A stretch of DNA of 64,000 nt from JBPOIC01 sp052034865 (GCA_052034865.1 JBPOIC010000027.1:11198-75197); one strand, 5' to 3'. Shown: positions 1 through 9,331, numbered from the stretch's first letter. Translations and numbers: made by a program. Notes: generated by a model not told the origin, from the letters alone.

Positions 1-119
1 GCCCCTTCAAAATCGATTTTTCCCCAGCGTCGAATCGCGAGTTCTTTAATCTCTTCGCGCTGAAGATCGTCACGACAGGTAATTGCCAGGATCAGCTTGA
101 CAGGTTTTGGCAGGGCCAT
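1..119 (-). CDS. DUF4416 family protein, N-terminal part (cut by window edge)
   Basis: Only the first 39 codons are in the window; the gene continues past the left edge. The translation begins MALPKPVKLILAITCRDD and later reads WGKIDFEG. This resembles the N-terminus of DUF4416 proteins, which start with a PVKL strand and reach a G-x-IDFE motif after a helix. The family has no established function and is typical of deltaproteobacteria and related phyla. The ATG is supported by an AAAGGAAA ribosome-binding site a few bases upstream. The assignment rests on a short stretch, so family membership is likely but not certain. Confidence 0.6.
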   Translation of the reverse strand, partial: MALPKPVKLILAITCRDDLQREEIKELAIRRWGKIDFEG

Positions 120-270
120 GGGATTTCCTTTTTCAACTCGATAAATTTAAAAGTAGCAGTTGTGTGCTAAAACAGCACCTTTCTTATTTTATGAGGAAGA
201 AAGACCTATCTTTTTTGCAGGGGTGAATTTCTTTGTACAAAAAGGACAAAAAATCTTCATCCTTGATGGG

Positions 271-1653
271 TTATTTCTTTCCCAACTCCTCGTACAGATA
301 CACGGCCGAGTGCATGCCCTTTTTCCAATCACTCATCGAAAGACTTTCATTTTCTCCGTGCGCATTCGTCGCAGGATCTTCAATTCCAATGAGGAGGGCG
401 GGAATGTTACCAAAGACCTCAGCAATCGGTTTGACGAAGGGGATGGAAGCTCCACAGCCAATAAACACGGGCGGGCGCCCAAAACCCTTTTCAAGAGCGC
501 GTACGGCCGCCTGAAAAGCAGGAGAATTGGGTTGCGTAATCCACGGGCTTCCCGCCGCCCCTGGAACCACGTGCACCTTTGCACCCCATGGCGGGTTTTG
601 TTCTAAAAACGCACACAACATCTTCAGACATTTTTGGGGATTTTGGCCGCTGACAATTCGAAGCGAGATTTTTGCACGGGCCCATTCAACGATCTTGTTG
701 CTGGTTTCCTGAACTGAAGGGGCATCGATTCCTAAAATCGCCAATGCAGGCTGACACCAAAGTCTTTGATAAATACTTAAATGGGGATCTCCCGCGAATT
801 GAAGAGAATCAACACTTCCAAGCTCGGCTCTAAAACGCTTCTCTTCGAAAGGCAGCCGCGCAAATTGCTCTTTTTCCCAAGGATTGGGCTCGGGCACCTC
901 CTCATAAAAACCAGGAATGGCGATAAGACCTTCGGGAGTAAGTAGGCGGGAGAGAATCTGATTTAAAGCCGTCAAGGCATCGATCGTCGGCCCTCCCCAA
1001 AGCCCACTGTGGACGGGATGATCGAGCATGCGTACCTCGACGATTGCATCCACCAGACCGCGCAGGCGATAGGTGATGGAAGGCAATCCTTCTTCCAGAT
1101 TGGAGGTGTCGGTGAGCACAATCACATCCGAGGTCAGCTTTTCCTGATAGTGTTTTAAAAATTCTCCCAGATGCTCACTGCCCGTTTCTTCTTCTCCTTC
1201 GACAATGAAGCGGACATTGATGGGAAGATGACCCAGGGTTTTCAGATATGCCTCAACCGCAGCGATGTGCATCATCACTCCTGCCTTATCATCCGCCACA
1301 CCCCGCCCATACAAACGTCCATCTGATCTTAAGGCAGGCTCAAAGACTGGAGTTTTCCAGAGATCCGGCCGACCTCCAGGCTGAACATCGTGATGACCAT
1401 ACAAAAGAGCCGTCGGTTGATGGGAAGCATGCAGCCAATCACCATAGACATAAGGGTGTGCTCCAGGAATTTTTAGAATCTCGACGTTTTCAAGCCCGGC
1501 CTTTCGCATCCGCTGGGCTGTCCATTCGGCCGACTTCATGACGGGCTCTTCAGGAAATCCTTCAAAGCTGACACTCGGAATACGGGCATAGTCGATGAGA
1601 TCTTGAGTCAAATGAGAAAAATGACTGTCGAGATATTGAATGACGGGCTTCAT
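271..1653 (-). CDS. M20 family metallopeptidase (dipeptidase / deacylase)
   Basis: Zinc-dependent exopeptidase of the M20 superfamily (PepV/ArgE/DapE/CNDP-like), cytoplasmic, probably cleaving dipeptides or N-acyl amino acids. The motifs are in order: GHHD at about residues 86-89 (zinc ligand His and catalytic Asp), GRGVADDKAG around 117-126 (bridging Asp), EGEEETGS around 152-159 (catalytic and ligand Glu), and a C-terminal AHGENES supplying the last His. The dimerisation lid lies between them. The 460-residue length is normal. An upstream in-frame start at 1671 exists, but the ATG at 1653 has an AGGAG site at ideal spacing. The gene is divergent from tsaD. The exact substrate cannot be read from the sequence. 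Confidence 0.9.
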   Translation of the reverse strand: MKPVIQYLDSHFSHLTQDLIDYARIPSVSFEGFPEEPVMKSAEWTAQRMRKAGLENVEILKIPGAHPYVYGDWLHASHQPTALLYGHHDVQPGGRPDLWKTPVFEPALRSDGRLYGRGVADDKAGVMMHIAAVEAYLKTLGHLPINVRFIVEGEEETGSEHLGEFLKHYQEKLTSDVIVLTDTSNLEEGLPSITYRLRGLVDAIVEVRMLDHPVHSGLWGGPTIDALTALNQILSRLLTPEGLIAIPGFYEEVPEPNPWEKEQFARLPFEEKRFRAELGSVDSLQFAGDPHLSIYQRLWCQPALAILGIDAPSVQETSNKIVEWARAKISLRIVSGQNPQKCLKMLCAFLEQNPPWGAKVHVVPGAAGSPWITQPNSPAFQAAVRALEKGFGRPPVFIGCGASIPFVKPIAEVFGNIPALLIGIEDPATNAHGENESLSMSDWKKGMHSAVYLYEELGKK

Positions 1654-1855
1654 AAACACTCCTGTCTCCACCTGGGGCGGTAGGGGTTGAGGTTGGACGG
1701 AAAACAGACTGCTTAAAAATTAATTGGAGCAAATCAAAGAGGGAGTCAAATCCTCTCCAGACTCGAATTGGGCCTAAGATGGATGAGAGATCTTATGAAT
1801 GAAGGTCTCGAAATAAACATGGAAATTTTTAAAAAAAGCCCGCTATAAAACGGCC

Positions 1856-2908
1856 ATGCGAATTCTTGCCATCGAATCCTCCTGCGATGATCTGGCCGCC
1901 TGTGTTTTGGAAGGACCAGATAAAATTTTATCGAGTAAAACGGCCTCTCAGGAAAAGCTCCACGCCCGCTTTGGCGGGATTGTGCCTGAGGTGGCATCGC
2001 GCGAGCATCTGTTGCAGATTTCTTCTCTGGTTGAAAAAACCCTGGCGGAACTTCCGGCCGATCAGCAAACCCTTGAGGGAGTTGCGGTGACACACGCTCC
2101 AGGACTTGTCGGCTCTTTGTTGGTAGGGCTCAATTTCGCAAAAGGTTTTGCCCTCGCGCGTGGGCTTCCTTTGATTGGCGTCAATCACCTCGAAGGTCAT
2201 CTGATGAGCGCATTTTTAGAAGAGAGAAAACCGACCTTTCCTTTTTTGGGCCTGGTGGTTTCAGGCGGACACACCAGTCTTTATAGGGTGGAAGATATTG
2301 GAAAAAGAAAGCAGATTGGAAGTACGGTCGACGATGCCGCGGGTGAGGCCTACGATAAGGTCGCGAAGATGTTGGGGCTGGGTTATCCTGGGGGACCCAT
2401 CCTGGATCGACTGGCGGCTTTGGGTAATCCAAAGACTTACCCTTTCACTCTTCCACGGGTAAAACGCGGAAAATATTTTACGAGCTTTTCCGGCCTCAAA
2501 ACGGCTGTTTTTGATTATATCGAGAGCGAAAAAATCGATGCGCTTTTAAAAGATCATCCAGTCGAAAAATGTCCAAAGGCCTTAAACCTCATCGCCTCAT
2601 TTCAATACATTGTTGTTCGAATTCTGGAGCGCTTGCTCGTGCAGGCTTCGGAAGAATTTGGTTTGTCCCAGTGGGTCGTTGCCGGAGGAGTCGCCTGCAA
2701 CCGGGCCTTACGCGAAACCTTGGGCAAAACGGCCGCCCGTAAAAACATCGAGCTTTTCATGCCCGCTCCAAAATTTTGCACCGATAACGCAGCGATGATT
2801 GCCTATGTGGGAGAAAAATATCTTTCGCGTGGCATTCACTCAGATTTCAATCTCAATGCCATTGCGAGTGAAACTCAACATGACCTTTCTGCATCCCACC
2901 GAGCTTAA
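1856..2908 (+). CDS. tsaD: tRNA N6-adenosine threonylcarbamoyltransferase TsaD
   Basis: Transfers threonylcarbamoyl from TC-AMP to A37 of ANN-decoding tRNAs, together with TsaB and TsaE in the cytoplasm. The N-terminus MRILAIESSCDD and the metal-binding NHLEGH motif (His111 and His115) are diagnostic; the distal Asp lies in FCTDNAAM near residue 310. The 350-residue length is typical. No strong ribosome-binding site precedes the ATG, but the start matches the family start. Its last 29 bases overlap the start of rsmA, so the two are probably translationally coupled. Confidence 0.97.
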   Translation: MRILAIESSCDDLAACVLEGPDKILSSKTASQEKLHARFGGIVPEVASREHLLQISSLVEKTLAELPADQQTLEGVAVTHAPGLVGSLLVGLNFAKGFALARGLPLIGVNHLEGHLMSAFLEERKPTFPFLGLVVSGGHTSLYRVEDIGKRKQIGSTVDDAAGEAYDKVAKMLGLGYPGGPILDRLAALGNPKTYPFTLPRVKRGKYFTSFSGLKTAVFDYIESEKIDALLKDHPVEKCPKALNLIASFQYIVVRILERLLVQASEEFGLSQWVVAGGVACNRALRETLGKTAARKNIELFMPAPKFCTDNAAMIAYVGEKYLSRGIHSDFNLNAIASETQHDLSASHRA

Positions 2909-3719
2909 AAAACGCTATCCAATCTTGGCCAAAAAATCTTTGGGCCAGCATTTTTTGATCCATCGCCCCATCCTTGAGACGATGGCGAAAAAAATTCTCG
3001 AGTTTCATCCCAAAACTTTATTGGAAATCGGCCCGGGTCCAGCGGCCCTCACTCAACTTGTGGCCCCGCACGTCGCGCGCATGATTTTGGTCGAAAAAGA
3101 TTCGCAGTTTGTTCCCGTTTTGCAGGAGCTCTTTGCAGAGAACCCTTCTGTTGAAATACACCTCCAGGATTTTCTAAAAACCGATCTACCCTCACTTTTA
3201 TCTGCCGCTGATGCACCTGTGTTTGCGATTGGCAATTTGCCCTATAACGTCTCGGTTGCCATCCTCAAACACCTGCTGGATCAGCGTCATCTCTTTGCCC
3301 GTTTTTATCTCATGTTTCAGCGGGAGGTGGCCGATCGTTTGGTTGCCTTGCCCGATACCGATGCCTACGGATCGCTCAGTCTTTACTGCCAGATGCTCAC
3401 CGAGGCGCGGATCATCCTGCCCATTCCCCCTTCTGCGTTTGATCCACGTCCGAAAGTCGACTCGGCCGTCGTTGAAATTATCCCGCTTCAAAAACCGCGT
3501 TTCGAGGTGGATCTTTCGCTGTTTGAAAAAATTGTGCAATCCGCGTTTGGTCAACGCCGTAAAACCTTAAGCAATGCCTTGCAGACAGGATTTTCAGGGA
3601 GATGGGATAAACATCGAATCTATCATTTGCTGGATCAGGCCGGGATCGACCCCAAGCGCCGCGGTGAAACTCTCTCTTTAAAAGAATTTGCCCGGCTGAC
3701 TGAAGTGGCAAAGGGGTGA
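2880..3719 (+). CDS. rsmA: 16S rRNA dimethyladenosine transferase RsmA (KsgA)
   Basis: SAM-dependent enzyme that dimethylates the two adjacent adenines in helix 45 of 16S rRNA, a late step in 30S assembly. It shows KKSLGQHFL near residues 18-26, the SAM loop LEIGPGP at 48-54, and the catalytic NLPYN at 119-123. The reading frame is open further upstream, but the ATG at 2880 gives the usual short N-terminal extension and a 279-residue protein, the normal family size. It begins inside the end of tsaD. A repeat-rich region follows it. Confidence 0.96.
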   Translation: MTFLHPTELKKRYPILAKKSLGQHFLIHRPILETMAKKILEFHPKTLLEIGPGPAALTQLVAPHVARMILVEKDSQFVPVLQELFAENPSVEIHLQDFLKTDLPSLLSAADAPVFAIGNLPYNVSVAILKHLLDQRHLFARFYLMFQREVADRLVALPDTDAYGSLSLYCQMLTEARIILPIPPSAFDPRPKVDSAVVEIIPLQKPRFEVDLSLFEKIVQSAFGQRRKTLSNALQTGFSGRWDKHRIYHLLDQAGIDPKRRGETLSLKEFARLTEVAKG

Positions 3720-3724
3720 GGGGG

Positions 3725-3932
3725 AGAATGCAGAAGACAGAAGTCAGAAGTCAGGAGTCAGAAACAAAACCCTGAATCCAATTTTCTTGTAGGGGCAACT
3801 CATGGGTCGCTCGACGGAGATTTTGAGGCAAACTCGCCCGCACCGTCTTTGCGCGCGAAATGCAGTAAAGCGAAGCAATCCAGTGGGTTCAAGGTTTTCT
3901 TCTGAATTCTGGATTCTGACCCCTGAATTATT
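3725..3932. repeat. Composite dispersed intergenic repeat, copy 1
   Basis: The rsmA-kinase gap contains no credible gene but several repeat modules. First come tandem heptamer-like units of the CAGAAGT / CAGGAGT type (about 3731-3762), then AAACCCT, then TCTTGTAGGGGCA, GTCTTTGCG, and AAGCGAAGCAATCCAGTGG followed by GTTCAA. It ends near 3932 with TTCTGGATTCTGA, which is the inverted form of the heptamer unit. The same modules recur in the same order at 9655-9815. The GCGAAGCAATCC core resembles an intergenic repeat seen in many unrelated bacterial genomes (from memory). Confidence 0.7.
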
Positions 3933-4023
3933 TCAACCCATCATTCATCGCGCCTTTTCCCCTCTTCTCGCAGCCTAAATGCTGTAGACGCCTGAAAAAC
4001 CTCATGTTACGGATTTATATCGT

Positions 4024-4674
4024 ATGACAACACCCTTCCGCTACGTGGCCATCGAAGGTCCCATTGGGGTAGGCAAAACTACCCTTTGCCAGCTTTTGTC
4101 TCAGGAATTCAATTTCCGGCTGGTGCTCGAAGAGGTCGAAGAAAACCCCTTTTTGTCCTCCTTCTATAAAGATCGAACCAAATTTGCCTTCCAGACCCAG
4201 ATATACTTTTTACTCTCGCGCTATCGTCAGCAGCAAACCATGGTCCAGCAAGAGCTTTTTCACGAAGGCTTTGTTTCCGACTACATCTTTCCCAAAGACC
4301 GGATTTTTGCACACTTAAATCTTTCCGAAGAAGAGCTCTCGCTCTATGAGTCGGTTTACAGCCTGCTGGATGCGCGTATCCTAAAGCCCGATCTGGTCAT
4401 TTTTCTGCAGGCCTCCATCGACGTTTTGAAAGAGCGCATCAAAAAACGTAATTTTGCTTATGAAAAAAATATCGATCTGGATTACTTAAAAGATCTGGTC
4501 CAGGCCTATAATCAGTTTTTCTTTACGTATCATCAAACCCCGCTTTTGGTCGTGAATTGCTCCGAGCTCGATTACGTCACAAAACCCGAAGACTATCAGA
4601 ACCTGCTACACGAGATTTTGCAGATGAAGAAAAAAGGTCTGGAAAAACACTACATCTCCATCAGCAGCAGGTAG
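4024..4674 (+). CDS. Deoxynucleoside kinase (dGK/dAK family)
   Basis: Salvage kinase that phosphorylates deoxyadenosine or deoxyguanosine with ATP. The P-loop GPIGVGKTT sits at residues 12-20, followed by a substrate-pocket EEVEENPFL, the DRTKFAFQTQ helix, a DYIFPKDRIFA segment around the ERS/DR region, and a basic lid RIKKRNFAYE. The 216-residue length fits the bacterial Dgk/Dck family. The gene precedes panB on the same strand with a 75-base gap, so co-transcription is plausible. Nucleoside specificity is not readable. Confidence 0.9.
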   Translation: MTTPFRYVAIEGPIGVGKTTLCQLLSQEFNFRLVLEEVEENPFLSSFYKDRTKFAFQTQIYFLLSRYRQQQTMVQQELFHEGFVSDYIFPKDRIFAHLNLSEEELSLYESVYSLLDARILKPDLVIFLQASIDVLKERIKKRNFAYEKNIDLDYLKDLVQAYNQFFFTYHQTPLLVVNCSELDYVTKPEDYQNLLHEILQMKKKGLEKHYISISSR

Positions 4675-4749
4675 GCCTGATCCGACTTCACCTTAAAGAT
4701 CTGACAGGAATGCCCTTTGTTCCAAAAATTGAAAAAAGCAGGAGTTTTC

Positions 4750-5550
4750 ATGACGACCAAAATTACTCTTCCGCAGATCCAATCCCTTAAAAAAAACAAA
4801 CAGAAGATCTCCATGCTGACGGCCTACGATTACACGATGGCAAAAATTGTCGATCAGGCGGGCGTCGATATCGTTTTGGTCGGCGATTCTTTAGGGATGG
4901 TCATTCAGGGAAGGAAAAATACGTTGGGGGTTCGGCTGGAAGAGATGATCTATCACAGCCGCTGTGTTTCGCGAGCACTCACACGCGCGCACATGGTGTG
5001 CGATATGCCTTTTTTGAGCTATCACGCCTCGATGGATGAAGCTGTGAAAAACTGTGGTCGTGTTCTTAAAGAGGGACACGCCGAGGCGGTAAAGCTGGAA
5101 GGCGGCGCCGAGCTTGCGCCGCTGATCAAACGCCTCAACGACGCAGGCATTCCGGTGATGGGGCACATCGGTTTAAAACCCATGCATGTGCACCAGATGG
5201 GTGGCTATAAGATTCAGGGCCGTGATGAAAAAAGTGAAAAACAGATTGTAAAAGATGCCCGGGCTTTGGAAAAAGCCGGTGTTTATGCATTGGTGTTGGA
5301 AGGAATTCCCGCCACCCTTGCTCAAAAAATTTCTAAAATTATAAAAATTCCCACCATCGGTATCGGCTCCGGTCCGCACTGCGACGGGCAGGTGCTGGTC
5401 ATCTATGATTTGTTGGGGATGTATCAAGACATTCGCCCGAAGTTTGTTCGTCGCTACGCCGAGCTTCATCAAACCATTGGCGATGCCCTCCGGCAGTATG
5501 TCGCCGATGTTCAGGCAGGAAGTTTTCCAGGCGAGAAAGAGAGCTTTTAA
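4750..5550 (+). CDS. panB: 3-methyl-2-oxobutanoate hydroxymethyltransferase PanB
   Basis: First committed step of pantothenate synthesis: transfers a hydroxymethyl group from 5,10-methylene-THF to alpha-ketoisovalerate, making ketopantoate. It carries the TAYDY motif near residue 25, the metal-binding VGDSLGM around 44-50, and KLEGGAE and LEGIPATLA farther on. The frame is open 11 codons upstream, but the ATG at 4750 has GCAGGAG at correct spacing and gives 266 residues, the family norm. It is followed after three bases by panC. Confidence 0.96.
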   Translation: MTTKITLPQIQSLKKNKQKISMLTAYDYTMAKIVDQAGVDIVLVGDSLGMVIQGRKNTLGVRLEEMIYHSRCVSRALTRAHMVCDMPFLSYHASMDEAVKNCGRVLKEGHAEAVKLEGGAELAPLIKRLNDAGIPVMGHIGLKPMHVHQMGGYKIQGRDEKSEKQIVKDARALEKAGVYALVLEGIPATLAQKISKIIKIPTIGIGSGPHCDGQVLVIYDLLGMYQDIRPKFVRRYAELHQTIGDALRQYVADVQAGSFPGEKESF

Positions 5551-5553
5551 GCG

Positions 5554-6399
5554 ATGCAAATCCTACGCACCCTGGCTGAAATGAAGGCCCTCATTCATAC
5601 CTGGAAAGACGATGATCAGCTGATCGGTTTGGTGCCGACGATGGGTTATCTCCACGAGGGGCATTTGGCCCTGGTCAAAAAAGCGCGCGAACATTCCGAT
5701 CGCGTGATTGTGAGTATCTTTGTCAATCCTACCCAGTTTGGACCGAATGAAGATTTTCAGCGCTACCCGCGCGATGAGGCAGGAGATCTGCAGAAGCTGA
5801 AGGATGCAAAAACCGATGCGGTTTTTCTTCCCACTCCCGATCAAATCTATCCTGCAGATTTTCAAACGACCGTTCATCTTTCCAAAATCACTTGCGGACT
5901 TTGCTCTATGACACGTCCCGGGCACTTCGATGGAGTGGCAACCGTTGTGCTCAAGCTGTTTCATCTTGTCAAACCGGATGTCGCTGTATTTGGAGAGAAA
6001 GATTACCAGCAGCTCGCGATGATCCGGCAGATGGTGAAAGATCTGAATCTCGATCTTGAAATCCTGGGCGTTCCTACCTTGCGCACTCAGGAAGGTCTCG
6101 CTCTTTCCTCGCGTAACGCGTACCTGAGCGAGCGCGAAAAAGAGATCGCCCTGGTCCTTTCACAATCGATTGGGTTTGTGCAGCAGGAATACCGTCAGGG
6201 GATTAAAAACGTCTCCGAACTGAGCGCACGAGCTAAAAAACTTTTTGAAAATGAACCGCAGCTTTTCCTCGAATATCTGGAAATCGTGGATGCCAAGACC
6301 TTAGAGCCTCTTGCTGAAATCATTCAGCCAGCGCGTGTGATCATTGCTGCGCGCGTTGGAAAAACCCGTCTCATCGATAATGGACCCGTTCAACCATGA
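5554..6399 (+). CDS. panC: Pantothenate synthetase PanC
   Basis: Condenses pantoate and beta-alanine with ATP through a pantoyl-adenylate. It shows the HIGH-like nucleotide motif in GYLHEGHLAL (His34 and His37), NPTQFGPNEDF, FGEKDYQQL, and the KMSKS-like LSSRNAYLS near residues 184-192. The 281-residue length is standard. It is tightly packed after panB, and its stop overlaps the next gene's start by four bases (ATGA), indicating one operon. Confidence 0.97.
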   Translation: MQILRTLAEMKALIHTWKDDDQLIGLVPTMGYLHEGHLALVKKAREHSDRVIVSIFVNPTQFGPNEDFQRYPRDEAGDLQKLKDAKTDAVFLPTPDQIYPADFQTTVHLSKITCGLCSMTRPGHFDGVATVVLKLFHLVKPDVAVFGEKDYQQLAMIRQMVKDLNLDLEILGVPTLRTQEGLALSSRNAYLSEREKEIALVLSQSIGFVQQEYRQGIKNVSELSARAKKLFENEPQLFLEYLEIVDAKTLEPLAEIIQPARVIIAARVGKTRLIDNGPVQP

Positions 6400-7670
6400 A
6401 AATTTATCTTTCCAAATTTTTACTCCCCATCGCCAGTGATCCCATCGAAAATGCAGCCCTTGTGATAGAAGGAGACCGCATCCGCGCTAGCGGAAAAGCG
6501 GCCGATCTTTTGTCAGAATTTCCACAGGCTGAAAAAATCGAGCTGGGAAATGCAGCTTTGCTTCCTGGACTTGTGAATGCGCATGCCCATCTGGAACTCG
6601 AAGACCTTCCTTCTTTTTTCTCCTCGGGTGATTGCGATTTTTCGGGTCAGCCGAATTTTATCCAGTGGTTAATCTCGCTTTCACGCTTTCAGGATCATCG
6701 CACCGCCGAAGACAAGCGGCGCTCCATCCAGAATCGATTGGAGACGCTGCGCACATCGGGAGTCACAACGGTTGGCGATTGGACCACCTACGATGGTGCT
6801 CTCGCCTGTTATGAGAAAAGTGGAATGCGAGTCGTAGTGTTTCCGGAAGTTCTCAATCTCAATCGCAAACTTTCCCAGGAGCGTTTTGAAGTGGCCTTAG
6901 GGATGATCGATGAAATTTCCGAGAAGGATAATCCTTCCCTTTTTTCTGGCCTGGCTCCTTATGCGCCCTACACCCTGTCTAAAAATCTTTTAAAAATATT
7001 TTTTCAGCACGTACGCCAGGGCCCTCTGCCGGTTCAAATCCACACCAGCGTTAGTTTTGCCGAGATGGAATTTTTCTACGATTCAAAAGGCGATATCGCA
7101 AACCTTCTTTTCCCGCATGTTGGTTGGCAGGATCAGCTCCCGCCCCCGCATCAGAAAACTCCGATTCAATATCTTTCTTCCATCGAATTTTTACAGGCTC
7201 GCCCGGCCCTGGTTGGATGTTTGCATTTGGGACCTACCGATCTGGCCCTCATTGAAAAATCCGGCTCTTCCATCGTGTATTGTCCGCGCTTTCAGGAAAT
7301 CGTCCAGCAGGGGCGCATGCCCATCCGTCGCATTCTTTCACACAAAATTCCGGTGGGACTGGGAAGTGAATATGCCCTGGGACCTTCCAACACGACTCTG
7401 TGGGAAGAAATGCGCGCCGCCCACGAGGCACACAAACAAAAAGAGGAACCGCTCACGCCGCGGGAAATCTTGCGCATGGCCACCTGGGGCGGGGCTTACA
7501 ACCTGGGGTTAGAAAAACAGATCGGCACACTCGAGAAAGGCAAGTTGGCAGATTTTATTGTCGTGAATCATTTAGAAAACGCTTCGCTTTCTACACTCGA
7601 AGAAGATCTCGTTTTGCGCTCTTCAGCCGAGTCGGTGCGTGAGGTGGTCGTGGGGGGAGTGAAGAAATAG
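6396..7670 (+). CDS. Amidohydrolase (deaminase/chlorohydrolase-like)
   Basis: TIM-barrel metal-dependent hydrolase of the cytosine deaminase / S-adenosylhomocysteine deaminase / aminofutalosine deaminase group. NAHAHLE (His63, His65) supplies two metal ligands, QIHTS a third His, and GCLHLGP the catalytic-region His. At the position that normally reads GTD or GSD (the late metal-ligand Asp), this protein reads GLGSEYALGPSN, so a Glu may replace the Asp. The C-terminal GKLADFIVV closes the composite beta domain. It overlaps panC by four bases. The substrate is unknown; a role in pantothenate or menaquinone (futalosine) metabolism would be inference. Confidence 0.82.
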   Translation: MKIYLSKFLLPIASDPIENAALVIEGDRIRASGKAADLLSEFPQAEKIELGNAALLPGLVNAHAHLELEDLPSFFSSGDCDFSGQPNFIQWLISLSRFQDHRTAEDKRRSIQNRLETLRTSGVTTVGDWTTYDGALACYEKSGMRVVVFPEVLNLNRKLSQERFEVALGMIDEISEKDNPSLFSGLAPYAPYTLSKNLLKIFFQHVRQGPLPVQIHTSVSFAEMEFFYDSKGDIANLLFPHVGWQDQLPPPHQKTPIQYLSSIEFLQARPALVGCLHLGPTDLALIEKSGSSIVYCPRFQEIVQQGRMPIRRILSHKIPVGLGSEYALGPSNTTLWEEMRAAHEAHKQKEEPLTPREILRMATWGGAYNLGLEKQIGTLEKGKLADFIVVNHLENASLSTLEEDLVLRSSAESVREVVVGGVKK

Positions 7671-7681
7671 GAACGAAAATT

Positions 7682-9088
7682 TTATAGAGGTCTCATTCTT
7701 GCGGGTGGGTCGTCAGCGGGGAGCGGTGGTGGCATTTCGTGTCGACCTGATTGGGGAGGAGGTACAGAAAGTTTTGGAAGACGTCCTGTTTCGATAGGAA
7801 CAAATTCTCTCCCAGGAAATAGAGCAGTTAAAAGATCTCTATGCATTCCAATATTTTCTCTAAAAAGAGATTCCATCAAAAAACTTAATTCTTCTGCGTC
7901 CAGAGACCGAGCAATTCCGTTCAGTTTGATAATGACTCCCTCAAGCGATAATTTACCCTTTCCAAAATATGCTGGTATGAATTCATCGGTCCAAATTCTG
8001 AGAAAATCCAAAATTGGCATAGGGATGTTTTTTCTACCATTTGTTGGAGGAGCATCAACACGTGGAAGTTCTCCCTGTGGAGGCATTCGATAAGGCCCCC
8101 CTCTATTTGTCCCAGGCTTAACCGTCGCGGCGTCTGATCGTTGCACGACTGCTGGGACGCCTTCTCGGATTGTTTTCAAGTGTCCTACAGGTGGTGTCGA
8201 TCCTCTCTGTGGAGGTGAATGCGGAGGTTCAGTCTGAGCATATCCTAAATCTCCAGCTGCTGCTGCAGGAGCTGCCCTTCCTCCCTGCGCAACCGTGGGT
8301 GAAGATCTTCGAGCAGGAGTAGGACTTGGAATCTCTGCAACCACTGGCGGAGGAGATTCAGGAGGTGGTGGAATCTCTACAGCAGGAAGTTTCGGAGAAG
8401 GTTCAACAGCAGCGTGTTTTGGAGAGGTTGTTCCAAAGAGTTTGCGGGTCCATCCATTAGGAAGATGTAATGAAATGCTCTTGCCCGCATAACTAAAAGC
8501 TAAAGGAAGCAAGCTCATCCCTGCCAATGAAACCCCGGCGCCCATGTTGTAGAAATTTTCACGGCGTTGTTCTGGAGTTTTGGCGCCTATCGCTTCGGCT
8601 GCATTCCATAGAGTTTTACCAATCCCATACGCATATCCTCCGCCAATCGCGAGAGCCCCTAGCACAACCCCAGCGGGAGGATAAAGACAACCCACAACTC
8701 CAAAAAAGAGAAAGCCACCGCCGAGAGTTAGCTTCGACTCGATAGTGCTGAGATCGAGGCTGGAAGTCAGTCCATTCAAATAATAATCGGTATATCCTGC
8801 TCGAAATCGATCCTTTCCATACTTATAGAGATCTTCAGCCTTCGCAAGCTCGACTCCACTCATTTCATCCTTAAAGATCGCCCGAACAATGGATGACTCT
8901 CTCTGTTCGTCTAAAAGAGATTGGGTCTTTTCGGGCCCTAGCTGATCTTTCACCGCCTGCTGAAATTGCTCAGAAAGCTCTGGTTTGTGAACCATACTCA
9001 CAATCTCGTACACCACTTCTTCATCAGTCCCGAGCTTGTCGACTGTGGCTGCAATGAATTGGCGGGCCAATGCCCGAATTTCGCTCAT
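7682..9088 (-). CDS. Orphan protein: GTDE (annexin-like) N-terminus, membrane hairpin, proline-rich linker
   Basis: No full-length family recognised. Residues 14-50 contain a KLGTDEEVVYEIV segment resembling the annexin-like GTDE repeat found in some bacterial secreted or injection-system-associated proteins. Residues about 121-160 are glycine-rich and hydrophobic (a possible membrane hairpin), and a second hydrophobic stretch lies near 183-201. Residues about 225-370 are proline/serine-rich and disordered, and the last 95 residues contain a short helical domain plus a proline-rich tail. There is no signal peptide. The ATG has a GGAG nearby. The gene is convergent with the amidohydrolase and monocistronic. 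It could be a secreted effector or a structural protein; function unknown. Confidence 0.75.
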   Translation of the reverse strand: MSEIRALARQFIAATVDKLGTDEEVVYEIVSMVHKPELSEQFQQAVKDQLGPEKTQSLLDEQRESSIVRAIFKDEMSGVELAKAEDLYKYGKDRFRAGYTDYYLNGLTSSLDLSTIESKLTLGGGFLFFGVVGCLYPPAGVVLGALAIGGGYAYGIGKTLWNAAEAIGAKTPEQRRENFYNMGAGVSLAGMSLLPLAFSYAGKSISLHLPNGWTRKLFGTTSPKHAAVEPSPKLPAVEIPPPPESPPPVVAEIPSPTPARRSSPTVAQGGRAAPAAAAGDLGYAQTEPPHSPPQRGSTPPVGHLKTIREGVPAVVQRSDAATVKPGTNRGGPYRMPPQGELPRVDAPPTNGRKNIPMPILDFLRIWTDEFIPAYFGKGKLSLEGVIIKLNGIARSLDAEELSFLMESLFRENIGMHRDLLTALFPGREFVPIETGRLPKLSVPPPQSGRHEMPPPLPADDPPARMRPL

Positions 9089-9132
9089 CTAAAAAATCTC
9101 CGGTTTTCGGACGCAATGGTCCGGTTGGAAAC

Positions 9133-9155
9133 CGCGCCAATACCCAATTGGCGCG
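9133..9155. promoter_or_regulatory. 9-bp inverted repeat upstream of the GTDE orphan gene
   Basis: CGCGCCAAT and ATTGGCGCG flank a 5-base loop (ACCCA), 45 bases upstream of the 7682-9088 gene's ATG. No T-run follows on either strand, so an operator or 5'-leader hairpin is more likely than a terminator. The 9089-9331 gap holds nothing else clear. Confidence 0.45.
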
Positions 9156-9331
9156 TATAAGCAAGTTATCGCTTCAACACCAGTAGAGTTGTGTCAAAAA
9201 ATCAACAGCTTTTTATTATGATATGGAAGTATCGGGAATGATTGATTTTTCTTATAAGGGAAAAACAAGAAAGACAAGCAGAATGGGGATTTGCAAGGAG
9301 AAGTTATAGAAATTCCAGGTAGGGCGCGTTT

